In this document: piece after piece, positions 26,250 to 34,967 of the stretch | Layout of the letters: each line of letters starts with the position of its first letter | Numbering within the stretch: the first letter of the stretch is position 1 | Origin: Bacteroidales bacterium | GTDB taxonomy: Bacteria > Bacteroidota > Bacteroidia > Bacteroidales > UBA932 | DNA length: 64,000 nucleotides | Reading direction: 5' to 3' | NCBI GenBank assembly: GCA_017546605.1 | Contig: JAFYSH010000010.1 | Span: 47,410 to 111,409, forward strand | Program-made: the position numbers and the translations under genes | The notes under the pieces: model-generated | The model's input: the letters and a program-made list of their open reading frames with translations, nothing else | Databases searched by the model: none | Told to the model about the DNA's origin: nothing

Positions 26250-27296
26250 TTATGCGTAAAGTTCAGTAAAGATCTTTCTGAGTTTTTCGCTTTCACGCAA
26301 CTCTTGAAGAGTGATCTCTGCGTGACCTTTGGTATAACCGTTACCTACGATCATGGTCACATCACTTCCTACACCTTCTGCTCCCAAAGCTGCTTTGGTA
26401 AAGCTGGTTGCCATTGAGAAGAAGTAAACAACACCATCATTCTTAGTACACAAGATGGTAGTCATTTCGGTATCCGGAATGTTCACGTTATTGATGGTCA
26501 CATCACACATTTTACCTCCGGTAAGTTCTTCAATTTTCTCCAATACCGGTACCGGTTGGGTTGCATCTGCAGAGAATACATAGTCGCAGAAGCCCAAATC
26601 TTGCATACGTTTGGTACTACGTTCGCTGTGGCACAAACCGATTACTTTACCAGTAACACCTGCACGTTTCTTCGCTTCGTAGCAGCACAACATACCCGAT
26701 TTTCCACCAGCTCCAATGATCAGAACGGTATCACCCGGTTTCACCAATTTAGCAGTTTGAGCCGGAGCACCTGCCACGTCCAAAGCAGACAAAGCCAATT
26801 TTTCAGGGAGGTCTGAAGGAATCTTAGCGTAGATACCACTTTCGAACAAAATAGCTTTACCTTTGATATCCACTTGGTCAACATCTGCACGGATTTCCAA
26901 GATTTCGTCGATACGCAAAGGAGTCAATGAAAGAGATACCAAAGTAGCAATCTTGTCTCCTTCTTGCAAATCAATTTTGCCTTTCAAAGCATCACCGATT
27001 TTTTCTACGGTACCCAGCAACATTCCACCTGAACCAGTCCAAGGGTTGCGGTGTTTACCTTGCTTAGCTACGATGTCGAACATAATTTCCTTGATCTTTT
27101 CAGGATCGTGATTGGCTCTTGCAGAAATATCTGTAAAGGAAGCCGAGTCAATGTTCAAAGTTTGAACGTCAATCAAGATTTCGTTGTCATAGATTTCATC
27201 CATGTTGTTGTCAATCTTGTTGGCCGGTTGCGGCAAAACACCCTTCGGCTCAATCACACGGTGAACACCGTATTTGTTACCTTTCTTTTGTGTCAT
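26250..27296 (-). CDS. kdd: L-erythro-3,5-diaminohexanoate dehydrogenase
   Basis: A 348-residue enzyme for the oxidative deamination of 3,5-diaminohexanoate. Blocks: YGVHRVIEPKGVLPQPA, ILIDVQTLNIDSASFTD, GSGGMLLGTVEKIG, the GAGGKSG dinucleotide motif, MCDVTINNVNIPDTEM and YFFSMATSFTKAALGAEGVG. The end of the second strand of its nucleotide fold reads GKVIGLCHSERSTKR, without the acidic residue found in its neighbour but with Ser/Arg, a pattern more typical of NADP. The gene is promoter-proximal to its paralogue with a 15-base gap. Confidence 0.92.
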   Translation of the reverse strand: MTQKKGNKYGVHRVIEPKGVLPQPANKIDNNMDEIYDNEILIDVQTLNIDSASFTDISARANHDPEKIKEIMFDIVAKQGKHRNPWTGSGGMLLGTVEKIGDALKGKIDLQEGDKIATLVSLSLTPLRIDEILEIRADVDQVDIKGKAILFESGIYAKIPSDLPEKLALSALDVAGAPAQTAKLVKPGDTVLIIGAGGKSGMLCCYEAKKRAGVTGKVIGLCHSERSTKRMQDLGFCDYVFSADATQPVPVLEKIEELTGGKMCDVTINNVNIPDTEMTTILCTKNDGVVYFFSMATSFTKAALGAEGVGSDVTMIVGNGYTKGHAEITLQELRESEKLRKIFTELYA

Positions 27297-27324
27297 ATTT
27301 GTAATTTTTAACGATTTATAATAT

Positions 27325-28152
27325 TTAACATCTTTGTTTCAATCCAAGAATTTCACGAGCTTCCGCAGAAGTAGCAACTTCACGGCCCAATTCTTTCGCC
27401 AAACGAACTACCTTCGCTACCAATTCGCCATTGGACTTCGCAGGTACTCCACGTTCCAGGTTCAAGTTATCCTCAAAACCTACACGGACGTGACCGCCCA
27501 TGGTGATGGCAGCTGCCGCCAAGGTGAATGCATGACGACCGATACCGGTAGCTGTCCAAGTAGAACCAGCCGGAATTGCATTTACCAACCAGCAGAGGTT
27601 TTGTACGGTAGCCGGTGTACAACCCGGAACGCCCAACACAAAGTTGAATTGCATAGGAGCTCCCGGCACTTGACCCTTGCGAGCCATGTTCAAAATGGTA
27701 TCCAAGTGACCCATTTCAAAGCATTCATACTCCGGTTTGATGTTGTTTTCCAACATACGTTTACCGAAAGCACGCATCATCGGCATGGTGTTCTCAAATA
27801 CATCGTCACCAAAGTTGCAGGTACCACAATCCAATGTAGCCATTTCCGGATACAACTCAGTGGGTTGCAAACGTTCTTCAGCAGTCATACCCACAGCACC
27901 ACCGGTTGAAGGAATAATGATAACATCGGGGCAAACTTTGTAAATCGCCTCGATACATTCTTTAAAACGTTCTTTACTTTGCGTAGGCGTACCGTCATCT
28001 TCACGAACGTGCAAGTGAACAATAGCTGCACCCGCATCTACGGCAGATTTTGCTTCACGAACGATCTCTTCAACGGTATAGGGAACCGCAGGGTTTTGTT
28101 CTTTGGTTACTTCTGCTCCGCAAATAGCCGCGGTAATGATCAATTTATCCAT
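27325..28152 (-). CDS. kce: 3-keto-5-aminohexanoate cleavage enzyme (BKACE family)
   Basis: A 275-residue TIM-barrel, Zn-dependent enzyme that condenses 5-amino-3-oxohexanoate with acetyl-CoA to give 3-aminobutyryl-CoA and acetoacetate. Zinc ligands are visible as His46 and His48 in AAIVHLHVRE and a Glu at about 227 in RVGFEDNLNL. The N terminus DKLIITAAICGAEVTKEQNP and IPSTGGAVGMTAEERLQP are family-typical. Its position between kal and kdd supports the specific assignment over other BKACE members. Confidence 0.95.
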   Translation of the reverse strand: MDKLIITAAICGAEVTKEQNPAVPYTVEEIVREAKSAVDAGAAIVHLHVREDDGTPTQSKERFKECIEAIYKVCPDVIIIPSTGGAVGMTAEERLQPTELYPEMATLDCGTCNFGDDVFENTMPMMRAFGKRMLENNIKPEYECFEMGHLDTILNMARKGQVPGAPMQFNFVLGVPGCTPATVQNLCWLVNAIPAGSTWTATGIGRHAFTLAAAAITMGGHVRVGFEDNLNLERGVPAKSNGELVAKVVRLAKELGREVATSAEAREILGLKQRC

Positions 28153-28161
28153 AACCAGACT

Positions 28162-28551
28162 TTATTTTTTACGTTGGCATTTGCTGGGAACAACACAAGT
28201 ACCGCTTGCACGGCAAACTACGATCGGTTCTTCCAACACGTCAGCAGCTGAATCAGAAATATCCGGACGGGGTACGATTACTTTTCTTGCTTCGAAAACC
28301 ATCTTACGGGAAGAGTTTCCTACTTGGGTAATTTCACCCACTGCTTCAATGTAGTCACCTGCAAAAACAGGAGCCATGAATTCAACATTGTCATACGCTT
28401 TGAACAAACCTTCGTCGCCATCGTTTTGAATCAACAACTCAGTTGCTACGTCTCCGAACAATTGGAGCATCTTAGCGCCATCTACCAAATTTCCACCGTA
28501 GTGAGCATCATGACAGCTCATGCGTACACGGATCAATGCTTGTTTTGCCAT
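28162..28551 (-). CDS. kal: 3-aminobutyryl-CoA ammonia-lyase
   Basis: A 129-residue hotdog-fold protein that eliminates ammonia from 3-aminobutyryl-CoA to form crotonyl-CoA. Seen: [22 protein letters not shown] at the N terminus (broken here for length: [16 protein letters not shown]), [20 protein letters not shown] and the [12 protein letters not shown] strand. Size and operon position (between kce and the CoA transferase) match Kal of known lysine fermenters. Confidence 0.92.
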   Translation of the reverse strand: MAKQALIRVRMSCHDAHYGGNLVDGAKMLQLFGDVATELLIQNDGDEGLFKAYDNVEFMAPVFAGDYIEAVGEITQVGNSSRKMVFEARKVIVPRPDISDSAADVLEEPIVVCRASGTCVVPSKCQRKK

Positions 28552-28572
28552 AGTATTTTATTTTTAATTAAT

Positions 28573-29226
28573 TTATTGATTACTAACACAGATATGATCT
28601 ACAAAAATGCCAGGAGTATGGATAGTTTCAGGTGACAACTCTCCTACTTTCACCAGTTCTTGTGCTTCCACAATCACCAAATCAGCGGCAGAAGCCATCA
28701 AGGGATTGAAGTTTTGGGTGGTTCCGCGGTAGAACAAGTTGCCTTGTTCGTCTGCTACAGAAGCACCAATCAACGCGATGTCTGCTCCCAAGGGTTTTTC
28801 CAACAAGTACTCTACCCCATCCACCTTCACAACATCTTTACCTTCAGCCACAAGGGTGCCCAATCCGGTACGAGTCAACACACTACCCAAGCCAGCACCT
28901 TTAGCGCGAATCCGTTCCGCCAGGGTTCCTTGAGGTACAAATTCGATCTCCAATTCACCGGCGTTCATTTGATTACCTGTCTCAGGGTTGGTTCCGATGT
29001 GGGAAACGATGAGTTTCTTAACTTGTTTGTTGACTACCAGCTTACCCATTCCACGATCCGGAAAACCTGAATCGTTACAGATGATAGTCAAATCCTTAAC
29101 ACCCGATGCAACCAATGCATCAATGATACTATTCGGAGAGCCGGCAGCCAAAAAACCGCCGATCATAATAGTGGCGCCATCGTGAATTTTGCTGACAGCA
29201 TCCTGAATCGATATCAATTTCTTCAT
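28573..29226 (-). CDS. atoD: CoA transferase subunit A (butyrate/acetoacetate CoA-transferase)
   Basis: A 217-residue family I CoA-transferase alpha subunit: DGATIMIGGFLAAGSP fits the classic (D/N)-(G/N)-x2-...-GGF-x3-G-x-P pattern, and NDSGFPDRGMGKLVVN, EFVPQGTLAERIR and FYRGTTQNFNP follow. The ATG at 29226 gives MKKLISIQDAV; the longer in-frame extension would run through the promoter. It is the first gene of the lysine operon. Its partner subunit AtoA is ten genes downstream. Confidence 0.93.
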   Translation of the reverse strand: MKKLISIQDAVSKIHDGATIMIGGFLAAGSPNSIIDALVASGVKDLTIICNDSGFPDRGMGKLVVNKQVKKLIVSHIGTNPETGNQMNAGELEIEFVPQGTLAERIRAKGAGLGSVLTRTGLGTLVAEGKDVVKVDGVEYLLEKPLGADIALIGASVADEQGNLFYRGTTQNFNPLMASAADLVIVEAQELVKVGELSPETIHTPGIFVDHICVSNQ

Positions 29227-29254
29227 ATAGATCGTGTATTTATAATTATTCCCG

Positions 29255-29262
29255 CAAATATA
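29255..29262 (-). promoter_or_regulatory. -7 promoter element of the lysine fermentation operon
   Basis: The minus strand reads TATATTTG, an exact TAnnTTTG box, 29 bases ahead of the atoD ATG. The nearest upstream TTTG lies 23 bases before it, slightly longer than the preferred 19-21, so the -33 element is imperfect. The leader would be about 20 bases. Confidence 0.6.
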
Positions 29263-29310
29263 ATCAAATATTGTTAGTATTTGAGCAAATTCGAGCAGCG
29301 AACTGGATAA

Positions 29311-29345
29311 ATAAAAATCACGCAGCGCATAAAGCACCGCGTGAT
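29311..29345 (-). terminator. Terminator of the acyl-CoA synthetase/peptidase/acyltransferase operon
   Basis: On the minus strand ATCACGC ... GCGTGAT form a 7-bp stem directly followed by TTTTTATTT. It is 20 bases after the acyltransferase stop and separates that operon from the lysine operon promoter. Confidence 0.8.
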
Positions 29346-29364
29346 CTGATTATACCCTCCATTT

Positions 29365-30510
29365 TTACCCCAAAACCGGGTTTGCATACAAAGCCAGTAA
29401 CAATTCCATCAGTTCATCGCGATCAAATTCAATACCGGTTTCGGAAGATTCTTGCGCAATGAGGCGATCCAATCCTTGGTTCAAATAATCCAAGAAACGA
29501 CGACGTTCTTCTTCCGTATAATGTTCGGCATAGGTAGAACCTGCGTGCAACAAGTCGTATGCAATGTAGTTATTCGGCCACAATTTGTAATTGCTATTGA
29601 TTTTCCGATCCAGCAAGGCCGCCAATTCGCGGAAACGATCGTTTTTATCAAAAGTCGCGCAGATATCGATTTCCTGACGGGTCAAGGGCTCTCCAAAATG
29701 GAAGTGCACGCGTCCCTTATTCTGCAAAATACCCGTTAAAATACTGTTTAAATCCTCGCCAGGCGCCTTTACATATTCTCGACGGCGTGTAATGTACAAT
29801 TCACGAGCTTTCAGGAAGTCACAAGGCTCAAATTCATAAGATACCGATACCGGAAGAATGGCCAATTCGTGAAAATCTTTTGCAAAATCGCCACTGCCAC
29901 TCATATCCAACATTTTCAATACCCCCTGACTGGTGCGATCCAATCCGTCTTTTGTTCGTCCACTACGCTGCGCCAACCAAATTGAAGCCCGAGCATTGGC
30001 CACATTCTCCCGAATGTACGAGGACAAAAGTGTCGAGCTCTCATAAATTTCACGCCGGCTTCCTTGACGAACCACCTTGATCATCCGATTGGAACGCATA
30101 ATATCCTCGATGAACAACGAGGATATCAAGTTATCCCCCACAGCAATCTCGGTGCGCGGTACCTGATTCCGGTAAAAGATCATCTGCATAATGCCAGGAT
30201 CCAACGCAATATCGCGATGATTTCCCAACAACAAGGACTTTTCAGGGCGCAACACATTTTCCACCCCAGAATAAGTCAATTGATTCACGGTCGATTCGAT
30301 TAGCCGATCCAGAACCGGAGCCATGATCTTTACTTGAAACTCATCAACGGTCCTAACTGATCGCAAGAGCTGTTCAAACTTTTCCCGTTCCATACCCGGA
30401 AACAAGAAATTCACAATATTGGACAACAACGGATGAGCTGCCACCCGATCCATCGCCACCACCATCTCCTCATCCGTATAAGGACGGATATTATCGTATT
30501 TTTCCATCAT
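29365..30510 (-). CDS. Glycerophospholipid acyltransferase (PlsC/PlsB-like)
   Basis: A 381-residue protein (ATG 30510; another in-frame ATG follows directly at 30507). The acyltransferase core begins with LLLGNHRDIALDPGIM, an NH...D catalytic motif in which the Asp is one residue further than in canonical HX4D, followed by IKVVRQGSRREIYES and the substrate-binding SIWLAQRSGRTKDG. The last 130 residues are an extension that is mostly helical and acidic. It probably acylates lysophospholipids or glycerol phosphate at the inner membrane. It is the third gene of an operon with an acyl-CoA synthetase and a membrane peptidase. Confidence 0.82.
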   Translation of the reverse strand: MMEKYDNIRPYTDEEMVVAMDRVAAHPLLSNIVNFLFPGMEREKFEQLLRSVRTVDEFQVKIMAPVLDRLIESTVNQLTYSGVENVLRPEKSLLLGNHRDIALDPGIMQMIFYRNQVPRTEIAVGDNLISSLFIEDIMRSNRMIKVVRQGSRREIYESSTLLSSYIRENVANARASIWLAQRSGRTKDGLDRTSQGVLKMLDMSGSGDFAKDFHELAILPVSVSYEFEPCDFLKARELYITRRREYVKAPGEDLNSILTGILQNKGRVHFHFGEPLTRQEIDICATFDKNDRFRELAALLDRKINSNYKLWPNNYIAYDLLHAGSTYAEHYTEEERRRFLDYLNQGLDRLIAQESSETGIEFDRDELMELLLALYANPVLG

Positions 30511-30515
30511 AGTTA

Positions 30516-32177
30516 TCAAGCTTTAAGCCGAATAATTTTTACAAACAAAGCAACCATGACCAATGCATTTAAGAAAACGAGGAACAAAATAACTCCCATT
30601 GCCCCTATTGTCAATGCAATGAACAGGTTATACAAAAAAGATGCAGCTAACAAGAGGTTCAGCAACAATGCTACCCAATTAACCAACATCAAATCAAAGA
30701 ACAAATAGAACACCCAAGCCACCGAAGTAACCAACACGGGAAAGAGAAAGAAAAAGTTCTCCCCAAAAGCAAGGGTCATACCTCCTCCCAAGACAGAGAG
30801 CACGATCAAACTGGCACATAGGGTTTCATTGGCAAACCATTCCCGTTTAGCTCCACGCCGCAAATAGGTACCCACAATTGCAGCCAGCAACAGCGCCACC
30901 GATCCCAAAAACCAACCTTGATCCATCGGAATGAATTTCGTAGCTGTCAGCGAGAAAGGAGTTCCAACCAGTCTGGCTAACAACCAAACCAGTCCTTCTC
31001 CAGCCACTAGAATCCCCACTCCCCAAAGGAGGATCCACAACGACTTCAACAGCAATTGCTTAGCTCGAACCACTCTCAATTTCAAGCTCAACGAAATGGC
31101 CAAAATAGCCAACAACAAGGTCACCAAGGTAAAACAACGGTTTTGAGCCGGTGTCAGTTTTATAAGCCCCAAACCAGGCAAGGTAAAAAAGACAGCATCT
31201 TGTTCACCGCGCAAAGCTGAAGGGTCAGCATATGCCGCATCTGTCATATAACGTTCCAGCAGTGGCTCAATTTGGGTTCCATAATGCTGGATGGTCTCCA
31301 AATTGATATTGTCGAAACAATCCAGATCGGTATGGTAATAATTGATATTTTCCAGGCAAGAAAAGTTCACCCCTGGATAATCAGTTTTCAACTCAGTGAA
31401 ATCCGTAAAGTTAGGCATCATCCGATACACCACCGAGGTCAACGAATAGGTCACGGGCTTTTGAGCGGTCTGCGCATACAAATCCATCACTCGAGCATTG
31501 GCATCCGAGGTCTCAAACAAAAGAACCGGTCCCTTTACCCCACGGGCTTCCAAGTTCACAATCAACCCAACACGATCCAAAAATGAGGGATGTACTTCAA
31601 GCATTTTGCGAATTCCATCCAAGTCATTCTCTTCAGAATCTGTAAACAAGACTTTGATCCCCTGTTTCCAGTCCGCTTGATACAACAACGCATCCCGAAC
31701 CAGTTCCAATGTCACAGCCAACCCATAGCCATCATCGGCCGCACCGTATGAGTACACGGTCTTATCCAAAACCTGTTGGCGAAAACGGGAATCCATGTGA
31801 GCAATAAACAACACATAAGCCTGCGGATCGGATTCTTGAGGAGCAAATTCCGCATAAACGTTTCCAATTGAGTAAGTACCTCCGAAACGGAAGGCAATGG
31901 AGTCAAACGGATAAATGGTTACGGTTCCTCCCATTTCCTCCAATCGGTTAGCCAGGTAATCACGAACCTTGGAACGTGCCTGGGGATGCTCAACCGAATG
32001 CGGTTCCTGCGCAATTACTTCCAAATCCTTTGCCGCACGTTCGGCTGAGAAATGACTGATTTCTGTAGCCGGAACAACACTGGGCAAAGTCCACCAGTCA
32101 TAGGTGCAAAACAAAACCAAAACGACGGTGACAAGCACCAGAAATGAACGTAGCCACTTATTAAAGCAACACTTCAT
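30516..32177 (-). CDS. Membrane-anchored M28-family zinc aminopeptidase
   Basis: A 553-residue protein. A signal anchor (residues about 10-27) is followed by an M28 peptidase domain (about 45-330) with all zinc-site residues visible: FIAHMDSRF, GAADDGYG, FTDSEENDLDG and a C-terminal INYYHTDLD. From about residue 345 to the end there are some seven to eight hydrophobic segments. This order resembles the ER metallopeptidase ERMP1/Fxna group. The peptidase domain would face the periplasm. Its neighbours are lipid-metabolism genes and the natural substrate is unknown. Confidence 0.85.
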   Translation of the reverse strand: MKCCFNKWLRSFLVLVTVVLVLFCTYDWWTLPSVVPATEISHFSAERAAKDLEVIAQEPHSVEHPQARSKVRDYLANRLEEMGGTVTIYPFDSIAFRFGGTYSIGNVYAEFAPQESDPQAYVLFIAHMDSRFRQQVLDKTVYSYGAADDGYGLAVTLELVRDALLYQADWKQGIKVLFTDSEENDLDGIRKMLEVHPSFLDRVGLIVNLEARGVKGPVLLFETSDANARVMDLYAQTAQKPVTYSLTSVVYRMMPNFTDFTELKTDYPGVNFSCLENINYYHTDLDCFDNINLETIQHYGTQIEPLLERYMTDAAYADPSALRGEQDAVFFTLPGLGLIKLTPAQNRCFTLVTLLLAILAISLSLKLRVVRAKQLLLKSLWILLWGVGILVAGEGLVWLLARLVGTPFSLTATKFIPMDQGWFLGSVALLLAAIVGTYLRRGAKREWFANETLCASLIVLSVLGGGMTLAFGENFFFLFPVLVTSVAWVFYLFFDLMLVNWVALLLNLLLAASFLYNLFIALTIGAMGVILFLVFLNALVMVALFVKIIRLKA

Positions 32178-32182
32178 ATCAA

Positions 32183-34039
32183 TTAACTCAATGCTTTGAC
32201 ATTAAATTGGTTTGCAGGATTTTTACCTTCCGGAGTAAAAGCATATTCAATGCGCTCTTTATAAGCTTCTTCTACTTTTGAGCGAACCATCTTCATCGTA
32301 CTGTTAATCATACGATTCTTATCTGAAAACGGCTCATCAGCCACAATAAAAGTAGCCGGCAACCAACGATCCGGGAAGAATTCACCAAACTCACGTCCTG
32401 CACGGAATTTATCCAAGTCTTCCTTGATTTTCTGGATACCCGCTTCGCCTTGCGGCAACTTGCTCTTATCAACATCCAATACACAGATGGTATAAGGTGA
32501 TTGGTTGTTGTACATCATTGTATTGTTGACGTAAGGCAATTTTTCTGTAATACACTCCTCAATGCCTTCCGGTGCATATTTCTCACCATCAGAGGCAATC
32601 AAAAGACTCTTGAAACGTCCCAAAACATACAACAATCCTGAAGGATCCAGGTAACCCATATCGCCGGTATGCAACCAACCATCCACCACTGTTTCTGCGG
32701 TTGATTTCGGGTTCTTCCAATATCCCGCCATCACATTTTCGCCGCGAATAACAATTTCACCGGACTTGCCAAACGGGCATTCACAACCCTGATCATCCAA
32801 AATTTTAATATCCATCGGCTTTACCAACAAACCCGATGAGCCCAGACGGTGTTTTTTCAAGGTATTGGCCGAAATAACAGGCGTTGCCTCCGAAAGACCA
32901 TAACCTTGCAGCATAGGAATACCAATCGCATAGTAGAATTTCTGCAAATCAATGTCCAACAAAGCACCACCGCCCACAAAGAAATCCATTTCTCCACCGA
33001 GACCTTGACGAACTTTCTTGAAAACAAGCTTATCAAAAGCCCAAACAAGCGGTTTTAAGAAGCAGGACAGCCCTGTTCCCTTGTTATCCCCTTCCTTGTT
33101 GTAGTAAATCGTCGTATTGAGGGCAAAATTAAACAGACGCTCTGTAAACTTACCACCAGCGCGGACCGTTTGTTCAATGTTCTTTTTAAAGTTCTTGGCA
33201 ATAGCGGGTACAGACATCATGACATTCGGACGGAACATCTTGATAGCCATGGGAATATTACGCAAACCTTCGATAGGAGTCTTTCCTGCAGGGACTGTCG
33301 CAATCCGACCACCGTTCTTCATCATTGAATAGAATCCAACCACGTGCGCGAAACAGTGATCCAACGGTAACAGAATCAACATTTTGTACCCCTTGGTAAT
33401 CGGAACCAGCCCCAAAGATTGGGAAACATTGGCGGTGTAGTTACGATGTGTCAAGCAAACCCCTTTCGGATCAGCAGTTGTACCAGAAGTATAGGTAATC
33501 GTTGCAAGGTCATCATTTTGAATTGATTGACCAATTGCCAAGAATTCTTCTTTATGATCCTTCAACCAAACACGACCTTGTTCCATCAAGTCTTCATAGT
33601 ACACTTCATCTTCTCGAAGATCATCCACACGATCTAACAAGATCAGCCACTTCAAATCCGGCAACTGACTGCGGATAGAACGGATCTTCGGTAATTGTTG
33701 GCCAGAAACGATGATCGCCACACATGCTGCGTGGCGCAGACGAAACATCAAGTCGTTACTTTCTTCCAATTTTACCGACAACGGCACAGAAACAGCTCCC
33801 GTATAAAGCAAAGCCAACTCAGAAGCAATCCACAAGTTCCGACCTTCCGAAAGCAATGCCACATTGTCTTTCGATCTGAAACCCAATTGGTAAAGCCCTG
33901 CACCAAAGTCATATACTATATCACGTAACTGATTAAAAGAGGTCGGCTCAAACTCTGATCCGAGCTTTTCATACATAAAGGGAGCATCCCCATGGTCCGC
34001 AACCGCTTTCTCAAACAGATCAATAATTGTATTCTTCAT
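32183..34039 (-). CDS. Long-chain acyl-CoA synthetase (AMP-forming)
   Basis: A 618-residue ANL-superfamily ligase. The ATP/Mg loop is ATITYTSGTTADPKGVCLTH, followed by MLQGYGLSEATPVIS, WLHTGDMGYLD and the hinge YVLGRFKSLLIASDGEKYAP. These segments are typical of bacterial FadD-like long-chain fatty acid-CoA (or acyl-ACP) ligases. It is the first gene of the operon with the M28 peptidase and acyltransferase (5-base gaps), suggesting activation and re-esterification of fatty acids. The start is ATG 34039. Confidence 0.92.
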   Translation of the reverse strand: MKNTIIDLFEKAVADHGDAPFMYEKLGSEFEPTSFNQLRDIVYDFGAGLYQLGFRSKDNVALLSEGRNLWIASELALLYTGAVSVPLSVKLEESNDLMFRLRHAACVAIIVSGQQLPKIRSIRSQLPDLKWLILLDRVDDLREDEVYYEDLMEQGRVWLKDHKEEFLAIGQSIQNDDLATITYTSGTTADPKGVCLTHRNYTANVSQSLGLVPITKGYKMLILLPLDHCFAHVVGFYSMMKNGGRIATVPAGKTPIEGLRNIPMAIKMFRPNVMMSVPAIAKNFKKNIEQTVRAGGKFTERLFNFALNTTIYYNKEGDNKGTGLSCFLKPLVWAFDKLVFKKVRQGLGGEMDFFVGGGALLDIDLQKFYYAIGIPMLQGYGLSEATPVISANTLKKHRLGSSGLLVKPMDIKILDDQGCECPFGKSGEIVIRGENVMAGYWKNPKSTAETVVDGWLHTGDMGYLDPSGLLYVLGRFKSLLIASDGEKYAPEGIEECITEKLPYVNNTMMYNNQSPYTICVLDVDKSKLPQGEAGIQKIKEDLDKFRAGREFGEFFPDRWLPATFIVADEPFSDKNRMINSTMKMVRSKVEEAYKERIEYAFTPEGKNPANQFNVKALS

Positions 34040-34064
34040 AAGTATCAAGTTCTTAAGGTCTAAG

Positions 34065-34084
34065 TCTAACTAGACGCAAAGGTA
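34065..34084 (-). promoter_or_regulatory. Promoter -7 box and palindrome ahead of the acyl-CoA synthetase operon
   Basis: The minus strand has TACCTTTG at 34084-34077, an exact TAnnTTTG box. Immediately after it, at the expected transcription start, lies the palindrome GTCTAGTTAGAC (34065-34076). No clear TTTG exists at -33. The palindrome could be an operator, but only one copy is seen. Confidence 0.45.
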
Positions 34085-34090
34085 ACATTT

Positions 34091-34942
34091 TTATTTATTA
34101 AAATAGTGGAAACGACGGAAAGATACCTGAAAAGGAACCCCTGAATGATCACGAACGGTAGCATAACGCCAGTTTCCCTGCTCATCAAAATCAGCATACT
34201 GTGTTATTACCGAAAAGTCGCGCCCAACATAAGCTGTTTCTTCTTGAATGAGCCAATCATTTTCATACGTATAACAAGTCATTTCCTCGACCCATTCTCC
34301 GTCTTCAGGATAGCCCAAAACACGCAAAGTCAAGCGATTTTCGGAATTAAACTTCTGATTTAGTTCTGACAATTTATTTTCTTTATTATCAACAATTAAC
34401 TCATAAATAAGTAATCCACACTCGTTGTATTCTTGTAGCTTTGTCCATACCAACAACGACTCATCCAAACTCATGGCCACTGCCCTAACAACGCGCCTGA
34501 TTTCATCATAAGAATAGGTCACTTCCAAACCCTCTTCCCACAGAACTTGTCGCACCAATCGCCCCTGTTCGTAAGCATTAAAATGTTTAAAATAGTCTTG
34601 TTCAATCGGGTTACCCCCTTCTTGCTCAACCACGCGCAACTGGTCATCCAATATAGAAAATATACGATACTCACCCCCACCAGCACGAGGTGCCATATTT
34701 ACAAACTGCTCCAACAAAGTTCCCGATTCATTAAAAAGACAAGTTGTTCGCACCAATGCTTCATCGTATTTGGCCACCAAACCAGCATCGGAATCAACTG
34801 CCTCATAATCAAGTCGTATCATCTCTTGAACAGGTCCATTTAAACCCGCATCACTGCGATCAGAATGCATCGGAAACTCAAACGGGCGCACACAAGCACT
34901 CAGCATGAGTAAAATCAAAGATACCCGTATGAAAACTCGCAT
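34091..34942 (-). CDS. Lipoprotein with YD-repeat-like segments, function unknown
   Basis: A 283-residue predicted lipoprotein: MRVFIRVSLILLMLSAC gives a signal peptide with lipobox LSAC (Cys17). The mature part contains repeated short tracts such as VTYSYDEIRRVV, CYTYENDWLIQEE and YADFDEQGNWRYATV that resemble RHS/YD repeats found in other Bacteroidales lipoproteins. The ATG at 34942 is chosen because it starts the signal peptide; the frame is open to 35002, inside queA. It follows queA by 25 bases and is probably its operon partner. Function is unrecognised. Confidence 0.72.
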   Translation of the reverse strand: MRVFIRVSLILLMLSACVRPFEFPMHSDRSDAGLNGPVQEMIRLDYEAVDSDAGLVAKYDEALVRTTCLFNESGTLLEQFVNMAPRAGGGEYRIFSILDDQLRVVEQEGGNPIEQDYFKHFNAYEQGRLVRQVLWEEGLEVTYSYDEIRRVVRAVAMSLDESLLVWTKLQEYNECGLLIYELIVDNKENKLSELNQKFNSENRLTLRVLGYPEDGEWVEEMTCYTYENDWLIQEETAYVGRDFSVITQYADFDEQGNWRYATVRDHSGVPFQVSFRRFHYFNK

Positions 34943-34967
34943 TCTATTGAAAAACAGACAACTAAGA

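Noticed and set aside
14370..29345. A mobile island carrying lysine fermentation
   Set aside because: No integrase, transposase, tRNA end or direct repeats at the borders, and no clear shift in base composition against neighbouring genes.
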